From: Oncomelania hupensis
Taxonomy: Eukaryota > Mollusca > Gastropoda > Littorinimorpha > Pomatiopsidae
Assembly (NCBI GenBank): GCA_036898135.1
Contig: CM072512.1
Location: 23,291,069 to 23,355,068, forward strand
DNA: 64,000 bases
Reading direction: 5' to 3'
Program-made: the position numbers and the translations under genes
Shown: positions 30,401 to 63,694 of the stretch, one piece after another
How positions within the stretch are numbered: the first letter of the stretch is position 1
Layout of the letters: each line of letters begins with the position of its first letter
Notes under the pieces: generated by a model
Database searches by the model: none
What the model saw: the letters and a program-made list of their open reading frames with translations, nothing else
Told to the model about the DNA's origin: nothing

Positions 30401-33230
30401 AAAATATATGTCCGTCCGTGTCTCACTTTTGACCCAGATAGCAATGTGAATCTATGTACTCACACACAAACCTAAAAAAAAAAAGATTTTTGCAAATCTG
30501 TGCAAGGTCTCTACGATCAAGGTCAAGGTCTTTGGAGCTATCCAGTTCATATAGGTACTTTGAAGTGATCTTGACCCTAAACTATGAAAGATATCAATTC
30601 CAAACTTGTTATATTTAGAGATGATAGATTATCTTTCATATGTGTTCTGTTTTTGCCCTTGATCTTGAAGGTCATTTTACGTTTTATTGTACTTTTGGGT
30701 TATGATCATACTTGAGCATGAAGGGTCACGTGAAGGTCAAGGTCATCCCAAGATCAAGGCCACTGAAGTTTAAGGTCATCCCAGTGTAAATTTTTGGGGT
30801 GTTTTTTTTTTTTTTGCAATGCTACAACTTTTGCTGTATTTTATTGCATGATACATGAGTGTATTTGGAGCAGGAGGTCAAGAACATAGAAAGATCAATG
30901 TCGGTATTACTTTGCATTTTAACGCCAACACTTTCTTTTTTTTTTTCTTCTTCTTTTTCATGTTAAATATTATTGTGAATAAGTTTCAAATGATGGGGTT
31001 GGGGGCATATCACCATCTTTCTTCGGGAGTTTTTTTTAAGTGATATAGGGTACATGATCTAAAAACAAAACACCCCAATCCTCTCTTCCCCTGCCTCTCC
31101 TCCACACACACATATATGCAGAAATTGACAAATGCTGCTAGACAGTATACAGAAATGGTACACAAAATGTAAAGAAAGGGATAAAATGGGTTTAGTTATT
31201 CAATAACCTGAAATGATATATATTATAGACAGATATGTTGTTGTTAATATTATGGCTGTTATCAGTTGTTTTGAAAGGGAGAGGTAAATAAGATCTCTAT
31301 GATGTTCTGTGTGTGTGTGAAATTGACACATTTTAACAAAAATATTTATGATTATTCATCTTTTATTGCGGGGAAAAAGAAAGAAAATTACAAAAAAAAA
31401 AAGCAGGTGAACAATGGGCACGTTGCTCGCTCTCTCTCTTCTAAACCAATCTCTTTCTGTATCTCACTCACTCTCCCTCTGTGTCTTTCTGTGTGTCCCT
31501 CTCTCTCTCTCTCTCTTTCGCGTGTTCATCAGGGGATAAACTATATAAATCATTTAATGTACATGATAAATTGTAATGTGCTCCATCACAACTCTGTGTT
31601 GGTGTGGGTGAATCGATGTGTTTTTGGGAGGTGTTGTAAAATAGTCTTTATTGTTTCAGCATTGTCATATTCATTGTTTTTAGTGCTGATGTTTTTTTTT
31701 TCTGAACATAATGTATATATATTGTACATTTCCTTGGGGTATTTTTAATTGTAGTTTTAAAGTCTCTTATTTTCTAATGTACATTTTAAAGGCTTTTGCT
31801 GGCAGTTGAAAATAAAAATTACTACTGAAGTATCTGTTGGGACATGCCAGTCATGTATGAATCGCTTTTTAACAGGATTTGTTCTTTGTTGCCACTTGCA
31901 GGATCCCCATCCAGGTCCGTATGGATGCCGCCAATCTAAAAGCAGAGTTTGAAGGAGCCATCAATAACAGTCGATGCATACTTGGTGGGAAAGGCACAGT
32001 GGCGTAAGTTGTTTCCACATGTTTGGCGTTGTATATTTATTTTTAGATTTCTTTTCACTCCACATTTACTGGGTTTTCTCATCTAGCATTCCACAATCAC
32101 TGGGGTTCCAATGTTTAGTGTTTGATTTGTTTTAATTAAGTAATTTGTGTGGTGGTTTTTGTCCTTTTAATGTCAGACAGAGTTTGATGATGGCAATTTA
32201 CTAAATATGAAAGCGTATTTGTTTCAGAATGACGACGGTGGGCAATACCAAAATGTCTGTGGCAGAACTGGTGCAGAACATAACGGCTTCAGCAGAACAG
32301 ATCGCAGCAGCCATTCCTGGTGGAGCTGAAAACATCCGCAATTTTTACATCAAGACGGAAGATTCTCTTGCTCTCCCCATTTACGTCTCTACAGGTACAA
32401 ATAATTGGTCATTTTAACAAAATTGGAGGTCAAATTGTAATTAATGTAATGTTTGATCACAAAAGACTGCAAATTAGTATTTGGAATGTGTGCAAATATA
32501 AATGCTTTTTTTTAATAATGAATATTGCTATGGTGGTTTTTTTCTTTCTTTTTATGTTAGCCCAGGAAAACCAGAACAGAATTCATTAAGTACTAGCATT
32601 CTTATGGGGGGAAAGGTTTGTGATGTATTCCGGTGAGATCAGTTTAAGCATGTTGTAACATTGCAGTGCGCTGCTGTCTGTTTTGTTGGCCAAGGATGAT
32701 GCATGTTATCCCTGTCTGAAAGAATGTGATAAGAGGAAAATAATACTGAGGCCCGAATGTATGGGGACGAATATTTAAATCATAAAACAACTCTTTGACA
32801 GACATTATTATCTTAATCTGACGTTTTGGACTACTCCCACCAAATTTAAAGCCAAGGTACCTGACTTGAAGTTGTACATTTAAAATTATAATCTCTTGTT
32901 TATGCAGAATCCAGCAACAAGGTGACTCTGCCTGCGGTGAAAAAGAAGAAAGAGCCTGTCATAGCGGAGGAAGTGACGACAGTGGAAAATGCATTGGTTA
33001 AAGTGTACCCCAGTGGTATGGTGAAGTTAGTCGATCAGTCGGGTAAGGATCTTGACAAGAGAAAATCACACCGCAAGAAACATGTAAAACGTCTAGGCAG
33101 AAAACCTTTGGGCAAGTCAACAGGCGGAAAGGGAATGGCCAAAAAATCCACTGCAGGAAAGAAAAAGAAAATTTCTGGAGAAAACAGAAAGCCTATGACA
33201 GGAAAAGCTAAGGGAGAACCGCAGAAATAA
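24485..33230 (+). CDS. RSL1D1: Ribosomal L1 domain-containing protein 1 (nucleolar)
   Basis: Seven coding exons: 24485-24520, 24810-24949, 25465-25609, 30062-30210, 31902-32003, 32228-32394, 32908-33230. They are GT-AG and in phase, giving 353 residues. The ribosomal L1-like fold covers about residues 15-245. It has EVCLFVKDLDKKDREYEK, then IIPLKALKLEHKPFEAKRNL, a FDVFLADARIIRLLPSYLGK block and a SLALPIYVST end. The last exon is a Lys-rich tail typical of nucleolar proteins. The family takes part in ribosome biogenesis and nucleolar control. The protein is shorter than the vertebrate one, whose basic tail is longer. Introns 3 and 6 each contain a member of the C/D snoRNA family found in eIF3d. 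Intron 3 is 4.45 kb and filled with nested transposons. Confidence 0.92.
25617..25828. repeat. R-B copy 2, left part
   Basis: Starts ATTTGACTCACATGC...AGCAATGTGAATC and continues to TCTAAATAGTCCAAAAATGA, where a piggyBac-like element begins. The continuation resumes at 28484 with 'GTCTGTCTGTGCAAAAACTT' and 'CAACTATCACAACTAAACT', matching 63850-63910. Confidence 0.7.
26644..28188 (+). mobile_element. hAT-like element with CAGGGTTC ends, internally deleted transposase
   Basis: 1545 bp with ends CAGGGTTCGTACGC / GAGTATGAACCCTG and a 5-bp target duplication GATTC at 26639-26643 and 28189-28193. Both subterminal regions repeat CTCCTTGAA many times. Plus-strand coding remnants are an N-terminal piece near 27070-27237 with a CFCRVCQK zinc-finger-like motif and, after a deletion, a C-terminal hAT dimerisation-like block (27288-27581) with LLLLSHGQANVERGFSINKE. 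The middle of the transposase is missing. Confidence 0.88.
27070..27581 (+). pseudogene. hAT-like transposase remnant (N- and C-terminal pieces)
   Basis: The first piece starts MPGGDCVLNLLWLSKSEYAG and has C-x2-C cysteines of a BED-type finger. The second piece, in another frame, begins after a stop near 27290 and ends at a TGA at 27579-27581. Loss of the catalytic core and the frame change rule out activity. Confidence 0.7.
28590..29025 (-). mobile_element. RTE-like LINE 3' fragment, left arm of inverted pair
   Basis: The same C-terminal coding region as at 21947, in the same orientation, with tail CCTATCCTATCCTATCC at its left end. Many differences from the other copies show independent decay. 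Confidence 0.8.
29035..29672 (+). mobile_element. RTE-like LINE 3' fragment, right arm of inverted pair
   Basis: Plus-strand copy from the region coding LSRIAQTTAALTKLKSIWKD through YGHVT-like sequence to GRRRRRPKKRWEDN. It ends with the tail GGGATAGGATAGGATGG at 29656. It faces the 28590 copy tail-outwards. Confidence 0.82.
29806..29881 (+). ncRNA. Diverged box C/D snoRNA, copy 6 (RSL1D1 intron 3)
   Basis: Stem ACTGC (29806-29810) / GCAGT (29877-29881); C box GTGATGA 29813-29819; D' degenerate CAGA 29835-29838; D CTGA 29872-29875. The guide reads AAGTAGTCTCTGT, with changes from AAGTTATCCCTGT, so rRNA pairing is weaker. It shares GCACGTCAGTCTGA with copy 3. It may be a decaying copy or one that has shifted target. 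Confidence 0.65.
30428..30880. repeat. R-B copy 3
   Basis: 'AGCAATGTGAATCTATGTAC' is followed by 'TTTGCAAATCTGTGCAAGG', then GATCAAGGTCAAGGTC, TGATCTTGACCCTAAACTAT and a cluster of AAGGTCA half-sites near 30735-30780. It is collinear with 14190-14545. Confidence 0.7.
30885..31860. other. RSL1D1 intron 4, low-complexity DNA
   Basis: Poly-T, poly-A and CT-rich microsatellite sequence (31420-31520). No RNA gene or transposon end was recognised. Confidence 0.5.
32688..32753 (+). ncRNA. Diverged box C/D snoRNA, copy 7 (RSL1D1 intron 6)
   Basis: Stem GGCC (32688-32691) / GGCC (32750-32753); C box ATGATGC, last base off consensus; D' CTGA 32716-32719; D CTGA 32746-32749. The guide TGTTATCCCTGT keeps 11 of the 12 bases complementary to 28S rRNA. 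Confidence 0.72.
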
Positions 33231-33326
33231 TACAGACTGAAAGTCAAGTGAAAATGTACATTTGTTTGTATACAAGTGGTTTGAGGTGTATCTGGATAGT
33301 GTGTATGACTGTAACATGGAGATAAA

Positions 33327-33332
33327 AATAAA
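33327..33332 (+). promoter_or_regulatory. Poly(A) signal AATAAA, RSL1D1
   Basis: AATAAA about 97 nt after the RSL1D1 stop codon, in a GATAAAAATAAAAACT context. Confidence 0.6.
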
Positions 33333-33597
33333 AACTTTTAAGAAAAAGTTAACATTTGTTATTTTCTTTGGTATGGCTGAATGATTTGTACATGAATGCT
33401 GTGAAGTCACAAGTCAATGGAAAATCCACTTCGACTTGGTTTGTATATTAGTTGCTGTTAAGTCAATAGGAGAACAGTGTAAAAATAGTAATAATACAGA
33501 ATGCTATCACTCGCTTTATCTTCAATGGAACCATTACAGAAGTCAACATAGAAATTGATTTTTAGTTTTGAAATTTAAGATTGGCTACATCCAATAT

Positions 33598-33747
33598 TAT
33601 TAAAGGGAGGGATCAATCCGGAAAAAAAGCCTCGGTGACCTGAAAAGTCTCGAGCCCAAGTCACGTACGTTCATCCCGTGCGGGGTTCGAACTCGCGACC
33701 TTAGGAAACTAGCTCACTATCAACTGAGCTACCTAGTCACCCTGGGG
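33598..33747 (-). mobile_element. tRNA-derived SINE, short
   Basis: On the minus strand the segment TAGGTAGCTCAGTTGATAGT (A box) is followed by GAGTTCGAACCCCGC (B box), then a non-tRNA tail. The T stem has a mismatch and the acceptor ends do not pair, so it is a SINE head and not a working tRNA. Confidence 0.55.
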
Positions 33748-34210
33748 TGGAAGATGATGCAAGATGGGTGGAAGATGGTGAAAGGCTGACATTGATGCTA
33801 TAAGGAAAATGTGGATCAGATAGAAAAACTGGGCAAGTAATGCTGCCTTTTTGAAATTAGAGATGTAAACTAAAGCAAAACAAATTCAAGCGTAAAAAAT
33901 TGACAGAACAAGGAAAACAAATGATTATGAAAATGAAAACTTGAAAAACTTCTCGATGAGACAAAATAAAACATAAATCAGTTCGCACTGAGGGAAAAGC
34001 AGATACACCATTTATTATCAGAAAATTCAATCATGAACAATGAAACCCTGTTAAAAATTCACAACTCTGTAGAAATGTCATGCTTTTTTTGTTCGAGACT
34101 AATAAGTAATGATTTATTGCTTCCTAATTTACATATTTAGCTAAGAGCAGTTGGTTACATGACCCCACTCCAAATAAATACACAAATCTTTAGTTAGTTA
34201 TTCATTGTTT

Positions 34211-34766
34211 ACAGGGACCAGCAGACTGCAGCCGAATCAGGACCACAAAATCAAGACCACGACTTGGTTGAAAGAGGACTTGCCCCTGATCTGTATAAAA
34301 GATCTGCTAAAACATCCCCAGTGGTAACGCTGAAGGCACTCCACCAGCCAGTCACTTTACAATAAAGGCATCCCACGCAGGGGACGCTGAGGCTATACTT
34401 TTAATTTATCGAACTCCCGTTTACAAAAACAATATCATCAAAACACAAAATATCAACAAAACACATACATGTATATAAAATGCCTACATTGCTAAATAAT
34501 AGTATCATAGGAAGCCCTAGTGACCATTTGGCAGAAAGCATCAATATTCCCAACAGAACTCGTACACAAATGAGATTTGGAAAAGTTTTCAAGAAAAAAA
34601 ATGTAGGTGACTGGTCTACCGAAGAAGATAGTATAGTAGATTGATAGAACAGAGTAGGAATGAGAAAGAACAAAAGAGAAAGCGACAGTGGGAATTTAAA
34701 GCAATAAATTTCCAGAAAGTGGGTATACTATTTATACAGAAACCCCTAGCACCCCAATGGGAGGGG
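34211..34766 (-). mobile_element. Retroposon family R-A, copy 3
   Basis: Collinear with copies 1 and 2 from 'TCCACCAGCCAGTCACTTTA' to 'AGCACCCCAA'. On its left it has the longer variant end (AAATCAAGACCACGACTTGG) also seen at 38131 and 45690. The tail side shows TTAGTTAGTTATTC, different from the ATGTA tail of copies 1 and 4. Confidence 0.7.
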
Positions 34767-34769
34767 GCA

Positions 34770-36471
34770 CAAGATTTTAACAAATTAGTGCTAATAATGC
34801 CTGGTACAGTCGAGTTATTCCATAGCGATTAAATAGGTTACAGGAACACCTTTACCTTTTTTTTTAAAATCTAAAGTATTAATTAAAAATAAGAAACTGA
34901 GATCATCAAACACTTAAGTACAGCCAGATAGCAAATAAGATTTAGGAAGTTGATTTTCATTCTATAAAACTTATAATTGTTCATCCCAAATTTTATATAT
35001 TTATCTCACACTATATTAATTTTATTAATATACTTTTGTACCATGCAATAAAAATGATCTATGCACCATTGTTGCCAAGTACAATTTACACGATACCAGT
35101 TTTGTACAACACTATAAATGGATTTACTTTACCTTAAAAGGTTCCAATACTTCAAAATCTAATTATTGTGATTCTTTGATTACTTTTTTTAAAATGGCAC
35201 CTATTTCACAAAGCTAAGGGTTTTCGCATCTTATACTAATAAAAAAAAATCTTAAGAACAACCCATCATACATAACTTGCAGTTCCAACGCAAGCACATG
35301 AAAAAAGTTTCAAACTATGTAGCAACTTGTTAATGGATTGGATTGAATTTCTTGTTATAGGGTGCAGTGAACTTTCAGCACCATAGCTGGACCACAAACA
35401 CGAAATGGGTATATCTCTGACAAGTTCAGTTAACACGTATATGATTGTTGATGGGTTAACAGATGTCTGTGTTCAACTATTTGTACAAAACAGTTCGTCA
35501 TAGCAAAATCACAATGTTACAGTTACATCCTGCATATATTAAGCTAGCAGCAGTCACAAGCCTTTGTTTTGTTGTTTTTTTTACATTGATTTAATATCAT
35601 AAAACGCATGCTCATCCAACCATCTAAAACATGGTAAATATTGTGTTGGCAGGAAAGCAATTTTTTTGCGTTTGTTTTTCAATGTTGAAGTTTTACTGCT
35701 TGAAATACAAAACTTGTGTAATTGAAATTCATAAATCCTCAAATCTGCAAGAAAATAAATATAAAATTTCTGGAGCCAGAAAAATGGAAGCGACTTTATA
35801 GCTTGGCATAATACTGATCATGACATAAACTCATAGCAGCAGCAAAATCAAAACAATGAAACACAGAATCAAATCAGAATATTAAAACTATTTTTCCCAT
35901 GCTGGCATACAAACAATTGTTCTGACAGTGAAATATCAAATTCACATAAGCCTAACATCAATGAAAAGTTAGCAATATTTAGCTAAAACAGTGTACACAA
36001 TATTCTGCGGCAACTGGAAAAAAACAAACATGCAAGTACATAAAAGTAAATAATCTAAAGCATGCATAAAAAAAAACACAACTGAACATTAATATGCAAA
36101 CATAATAAATCTATATTCATGCTGAATTCACTGACTTTTAAGATTATGATTTCACCACTACTAATACTTATTCATTCTACGTGTTTAATATGACATGCTA
36201 TGTTTTTTTCTAACCTAACAGTGTAAATGTTCTTGAATGTTCTTTCATTCATGATGGTCTCAACACAGCTGTTAACAATTAAACACATGTCCAAGCTGCA
36301 GCCCATAGCTTTTAAAACACCACAACAAGGGTAAAAAAAACATTCTTGCAAAGCAACTGCTGCAACAATGCATTCAGTATAAAAGACCAGCAACACATGA
36401 CTAACATACACTGATGATATCAACAGCAGTGGATCAAGATGGTGAGCACACATGACATACGCATTCAAATA
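34770..36471. other. AT-rich region downstream of ANKRD40
   Basis: It probably includes the ANKRD40 3' UTR (minus strand). No coding exon or repeat was recognised. Confidence 0.5.
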
Positions 36472-39400
36472 TCAGTACAAAATTTGTTCATGTGTCAAGT
36501 TTGGTTTAGTGGCTATTCCTCTGTATCCTCGTGAAGTTGCACTGGCAGCTTTGGTTGTGAGCAACAACTCCAGTTCCTGAAAGTCCGTCAGTCTTGCAAT
36601 GTCCTTGTCCTTACGAATGATGGTGTCTGGGAGTTTACGTATGCGTGAAACAAGCTGCTTGTCAACACCCAGCTCAGCACACATCAAGTTGAGAAGGGAG
36701 TCGTAACGCAGGCTGACCTTTGGAAGCTCAACTTCAATGAAGTCTGGATCATCCATGTAAGCTATGCGAATCTTTAGGACCAGCTCTGAAAATGAAAACA
36801 TAAGTTTGTAAAGAACCTAACTTTGGAAACTCTTGAATATTTTTATGTTTGAACAAAGTTATATTTAGAATATGAACACTTAACCCTTATGCTGTCACAG
36901 GAGGAAGGGTGTGTGGGGGGGGGGGGAGGAGCGTGAATGCACTGAGTTAAACCATTTGCCAGAAAAACTGCCGAGCAATTGTAAAAATTACTTGGCCTCA
37001 ATTTTTGAGAGATGAGAACGGGCATTCATTTGGATCCTGGTGTTTGCCCCTTGCTTACGTTTAATTGCATATGGTAGATTCTGCTTTAGTGCCGAGTCCG
37101 AGATTCTGCTTTAGTGCCGAGTCCTTGTAGCAGCACACTAGAGGAAACTTTGGCAGGCAAACTGTCTCGACCATTTCAGAAGCAGTCTAGTCTTGTAGTG
37201 GCACACGAGACAAGTTTTCTGTATCTCACCAGCCCACTGCACTGACCACTGAAGACACTCCCAGGGTAGAAACAGTAGTCTATTCAAGATGGCTTACAAC
37301 TACAATTGAGACTATTTTCCACACCGTTGATTTGGCTTGGAAGAGTCCGCTGGACCTAAAGCAATAACAGTGTTCCCTCCACACACACAAAATGAGAGTC
37401 CTTGGGACTCCCAGGTATAAAATTTTAAGAGTCCTTGTGCAAATTTTGAGAGTCCCCAAATCGGAAAAAAAAGTAAAAACAAGTCCAAGCCTAACTTTTT
37501 TTTAAAAACTCTGTTAAAGCGTCCCATTAGTTATCATAATCATATAAAACCCAAAAATTAAAACATGTATTAAATGACAACTCCCGACACAATCTTCAAT
37601 CGTCTGCAATGGCAGTCTAAGTTGGGTTCTGATTCTGATTATGCCGTGAATTAGTTCGCCACTAGTTGGTCGTATTTTTGACTTCAGCGATTTGAAAAAA
37701 ATGTGTGCGTCCACAGGACGCACACATGCAAATTTTTCTGCGTCCTTTTTCATATTTTGTGCGCAATTGACGCACTACTGTGCGTAATCGGGAACACTGA
37801 ATAATCATGTAACCGTTGTGCACACTAATAAGAGAGTGGCACTCTGAAAGTTATGGTTTTTGAATGCTGGAGTGCTGCTGCAGAAGTACTTCATCTTTAC
37901 ACTACAGTCGCTCTGTCCTAAACCTTATTTAAGGTTGGGATATATAGGGTGACATTCATACACCAGTTGTTCTCTTTTCAAACTTTATAATTGTAAAAAT
38001 ATTACAAACAATCCTAGCTTGAACAGTATTAGAAATAACTGGATTAACACTTATACATTTCTAAAAGGTAATTTAAATGTCTACACAAATACTCTATTTT
38101 AATATATTTTGTATTTATTTATTTATTTTTAGACCCCCCTTGGGGTGCCGGGGGTTTCAGTATAAGTAGTATCCCCACTTTCTGGAAATTTAATGCTTTA
38201 AATTCCCACTGTCGCTGTCTTTCTCCTTTGTTCTTTCTCATTTCTACTGGGTCCTATCAATTTATTATACTATCTTCTTCGCTAGACCAATCACCTACCT
38301 TTTTTTTTCAAAACTCTTCCGGGACAAAACTCTTCATTTGTGTGTGAGGTCTGTCGGATTAGCTTGGAAATATTGGACGCTTTCTTCCGGGTGGTCACTG
38401 GGGCTTCCTATGATGTTATTATTTGGCAATGTAGGCATTTTATATATATATGTGTGTTTTGTTGATATTTCATAATGATGTTTATATTCTATTTAGTTTT
38501 TGTAAACGGGGGTTCGATATATTAGAGTATAGCCTCAGCGTCCCCTGCATGGGATGCCTTTATTGTAAAGTGACCGGCTGGTGGAGTGCCTTCAGTGTTA
38601 CCACTAAGGTTGTTTCGGCAGATCTTTTATGTGGATTAGGGGCGAGTCCTCTTTCAGCGAAGTTGTGGTCTTGATTTTGTGGTCCTGATTTGGCTATATT
38701 GGTCCTGATTTGGTTCGGAAGAGTCCGCTGGACCCAAAGCAATAATCATGTAATGTAATGTAATTTATTTTTAGTTCAAATGAGAGGTAGTGAGAAATAG
38801 AGAGGGAGGCAATCGCAACCTCTTTGCTATATTTTTTATGTATGGGTGTGCTATATTGCATCCCTTTCGTCTATGTACTTCATTTGCCCATAGACCATCT
38901 TTGCGAGTATGTGGTTGGGGTGGGGGCAAGGGCTGGGTGGTTAACGCAATTAAAAAGTGAAACAGCTGATGTTCTGAACTTTGCAACTGGTGTGTATCTG
39001 TGTAGTTAAACCGAGAAAAAAAAAGTTACAATGACGATAACGAGATAACACGTCATTGGCATATTTTGTCTCACTAATGTATGACAGGGTATGTCATCAT
39101 AAGCATCATATAATAATACATGATGCTAACAATCCTGATAGTGAGTCACTGATAGTAGTGAAGGTGATGGGTAAAGGTGATGGGTTATTAAATCTCAACA
39201 ACATACAAATCAACACGGATGCATTCCTTTCCATTATCAAATAAACACAAACACACACACAAATTACCATCAGCAGGAGCAGTGCTGTAGTTGTTGTTCA
39301 TGGTGGCGTTGTATGAATTTGAGAGAGTCCCGTTACTGCTTGAATAATTTAGTTGTGAAGACGGCTTGCTAGCATAAGGAAAAGGTGGGTGAGCCAAGTA

Positions 39401-40902
39401 GCTTGGTGTAATAGCTAATGGTTCAGGTTCAGCCACATGACCAGATCCTTGAAAGCAAATGAAATAGTAATAACAAAAATAATAATAGAAAATAATAATA
39501 AAAATAATTAGAATAAAGGATAATATACACCCCGACCCATCCACCAACCCAAAACAATTTGATTGATTAATTCAAACTATGATAACATGTAATACACAAA
39601 TACTTTTCACACCTCTGGAAAAGCGATAGCCACCTAATCATTTTGGCTAAAAATTGCTAATGAACAAGTGCTGATTTTAATAATAATATTTAATAATAAT
39701 GATAAAAGACTTTTGTATATTGCGATTCTCCCAGAGTGAGCTCAAAGCACTCTGCGGACACCTGCGAACTATACAAAATTAATAAAAGGTAACTTAGACA
39801 ATAAAACTTTAAGTTGCAATATTCTCACACTTAACTATGGCATGTATGTAATATGAAAAACAAAAAATCTTGATAATCTTTCTTCTATCTTTGTATATGA
39901 AGCAATAACATTATTTTTTTTTTTTTTTAAATACCCACATCATTTGTCATTTGAATTTTAAAGCACTAAAAAATTTTTTTTTTATATTTATATTTTACAA
40001 TCTATAATTCACATGGACATTTTAGTTTTGGGAGATACTTTCTTTCTAAGAATCTCTTTAAAAAAAAAAAAAGAAAGAAAAAAGCAATGTTTCTAACTTT
40101 TTTTAGTAGTCATTATGCTTGAAATAGTTGTAAACTGTAATACTGTCAAAACTTTGTACTAACAATCATTACTTCCCTCCCTTGTAATTTGTACTGTAGC
40201 ACAAGTAAATACTAACGGAACTGTCTTTTTTAGTCAAAAAAGGACAATTTACCTCCAAGAAGAGAGTGGATTTCTGCATCTGTTGTCAACTGTGCTGCAG
40301 TCTTTCCATCTTTGTCCACTACTGCAGTGTCTGCTCCATGTGACAACAAATATTTGACAACAGCCTGGTGATTGCGTTTTGATCCCCAATGAAGTGCTGA
40401 CCTGAGCAGGGGAAAATAAAATCTCTTCTTACAAATTGTATGTTGCTACTGCATGTGTATTATGTTAAACAACCATAATGATAAATAAATCGTTGACGAA
40501 CACACAAACACTATAACTAAAACACAAGTTAGGGTAAAAGTACTGACAACATGACAGCTTAAACTAAAGCCATATTTGTAATTGTAACAAGTAAACAAGT
40601 AATTATGCCAAAACGTTTTTATATGTCACGGAATGTGTATGGTGTTATTCCAAATATATACCAATAAAAAATATCAGAACACATTTTCATAAAATAATGT
40701 TGTCTATTACTCTACTGGCTTTAAATTACTTCAATAATTACTTCTTGTCAGTTAATTAAAAATCTCACCGTCCATTCATTTTATTTTGTGAATTAATATC
40801 AACAGATTTTAATTCAGCAATATTTTTAAGCTGCTCCATATCCCCAATGCTTGCAGCCTCACGAAGCTTCTCTTCCAACTCTCTTGTTTGTAATTCATCC
40901 AT
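36472..40902 (-). CDS. ANKRD40: Ankyrin repeat domain-containing protein 40
   Basis: Four coding exons on the minus strand: 40902-40769, 40401-40253, 39447-39268, 36785-36472, in phase, 258 residues (vertebrate proteins are longer). The start MDELQTRELEEKLREAASIG leads into ankyrin repeats, with NGR-SALHWGSKRNHQAVVKYL across the exon 1-2 junction and HGADTAVVDKDGKTAAQL. Exon 3 is a Pro/Ser/Asn/Tyr-rich linker. The last exon is the conserved C-terminal domain ending in IRKLPDTIIRKDKDIARLTD and FQELELLL, which identifies ANKRD40. Molecular role is poorly known. It is divergent to U2AF2, 664 bp start to start. The ATG at 40902 was chosen because upstream residues are not conserved in character. 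Confidence 0.9.
37077..37125. repeat. 25-bp tandem duplication
   Basis: AGATTCTGCTTTAGTGCCGA GTCC occurs twice in tandem inside ANKRD40 intron 3. Confidence 0.7.
37328..37367 (+). mobile_element. R-A fragment, 5'-truncated, interrupted
   Basis: Only the 3' end of R-A is present (GATTTGGCTTGGAAGAGTCC to AAAGCAATAA). Its last bases continue at 37805 (TCATGTAA) after an hAT-like insertion. The severe 5' truncation is as expected for target-primed reverse transcription. Confidence 0.7.
37368..37799. mobile_element. hAT-like MITE, short relative of 17115 element
   Basis: Ends CAGTGTTCCC / GGGAACACTG, 432 bp, with 5-bp target duplication AATAA at 37363-37367 and 37800-37804. The left 190 bp and right 230 bp match the 17115 element; the middle is deleted. 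Confidence 0.87.
38131..38765 (+). mobile_element. Retroposon family R-A, copy 4 (plus orientation)
   Basis: Starts CCCCTTGGGGTGCCGGGGG, has TATAAGTA, and ends CAATAATCATGTAATGTAAT with an ATGTA tail. This is the only near-full copy in the plus direction and defines both ends. Confidence 0.75.
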
Positions 40903-41566
40903 CTTCAATTTGACCTCAATATTGTGTTTTACAAAAAGAATATACTTTTTTTTTAAAGTTGCCCTAGGCCCTGGCCTAGGATAGGCTAGATCTCTGTGTT
41001 CGTGCTTTACTAGTTGTAGAACAGTGTTGTGTACATAACAACAACACAATACATGTTTTCATTGGTCTTATCCCATGCTAACACTACTGAAATAAAAACG
41101 TGAAATACTGGAGTCGTTGACTGTGCAGACTAATCGGCTGTCTAGAGATAAAGAGGTCAAATAAACTATGAACATCGCGATTAGTCTACTATGGACACGT
41201 TGATAGTGACCTACCTCGAGAGGTTGTCGCCCTTTCGCCGGCCACACTCTAAGATTATTAGCACGGAAATATGTGAACGCGTTTAAAAAAAAAAAAAGTA
41301 CAATCAAACAAAACAAAACAAAAACAAAAGAAGAAAAAAGTGGCTGACTAAAAAAAACCCGAGGAAATAAAGAATGATAAAGGGGATAAATTCAATCAGG
41401 AAACAATTAAAATAAAGATTTCATCTATTAAAAAAACAATTTTTTGTTGGGTGCTTAGTTTGTGCGGATAGTCATTCTAAATTATCTTTTCGAGGACGCC
41501 ATTTTGAGGTGGAGAGAAAGACGTTGTGTTGAGTGTACTAATATCTCACTGCTGTATGAGACTACA
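40903..41566. promoter_or_regulatory. Divergent upstream region of ANKRD40 and U2AF2
   Basis: 664 bp between start codons hold both promoters. A poly-A tract lies near 41284-41335. No TATA box stands out. Confidence 0.45.
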
Positions 41567-63630
<22,064 letters not shown>

Positions 63631-63694
63631 TGAAAGATATGGTTATATTGTTTGTGTGCTTTTTGGTTTGTTTGTTGTTTCTTCTCGATGGGGT

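Noticed and set aside
32180..32210. TTTGATGATGG in RSL1D1 intron 5 as a C box
   Set aside because: No CTGA D box or terminal stem within 60-90 nt.
33650..33740. Minus-strand tRNA gene
   Set aside because: A and B boxes are present, but the acceptor ends do not pair and the T stem is mismatched; treated as a SINE head.
36884..36903. TTAACCCTTATGCTGTCAC as a piggyBac end
   Set aside because: It resembles the ends of other piggyBac-like elements here, but no matching inverted end with TTAA was found nearby.
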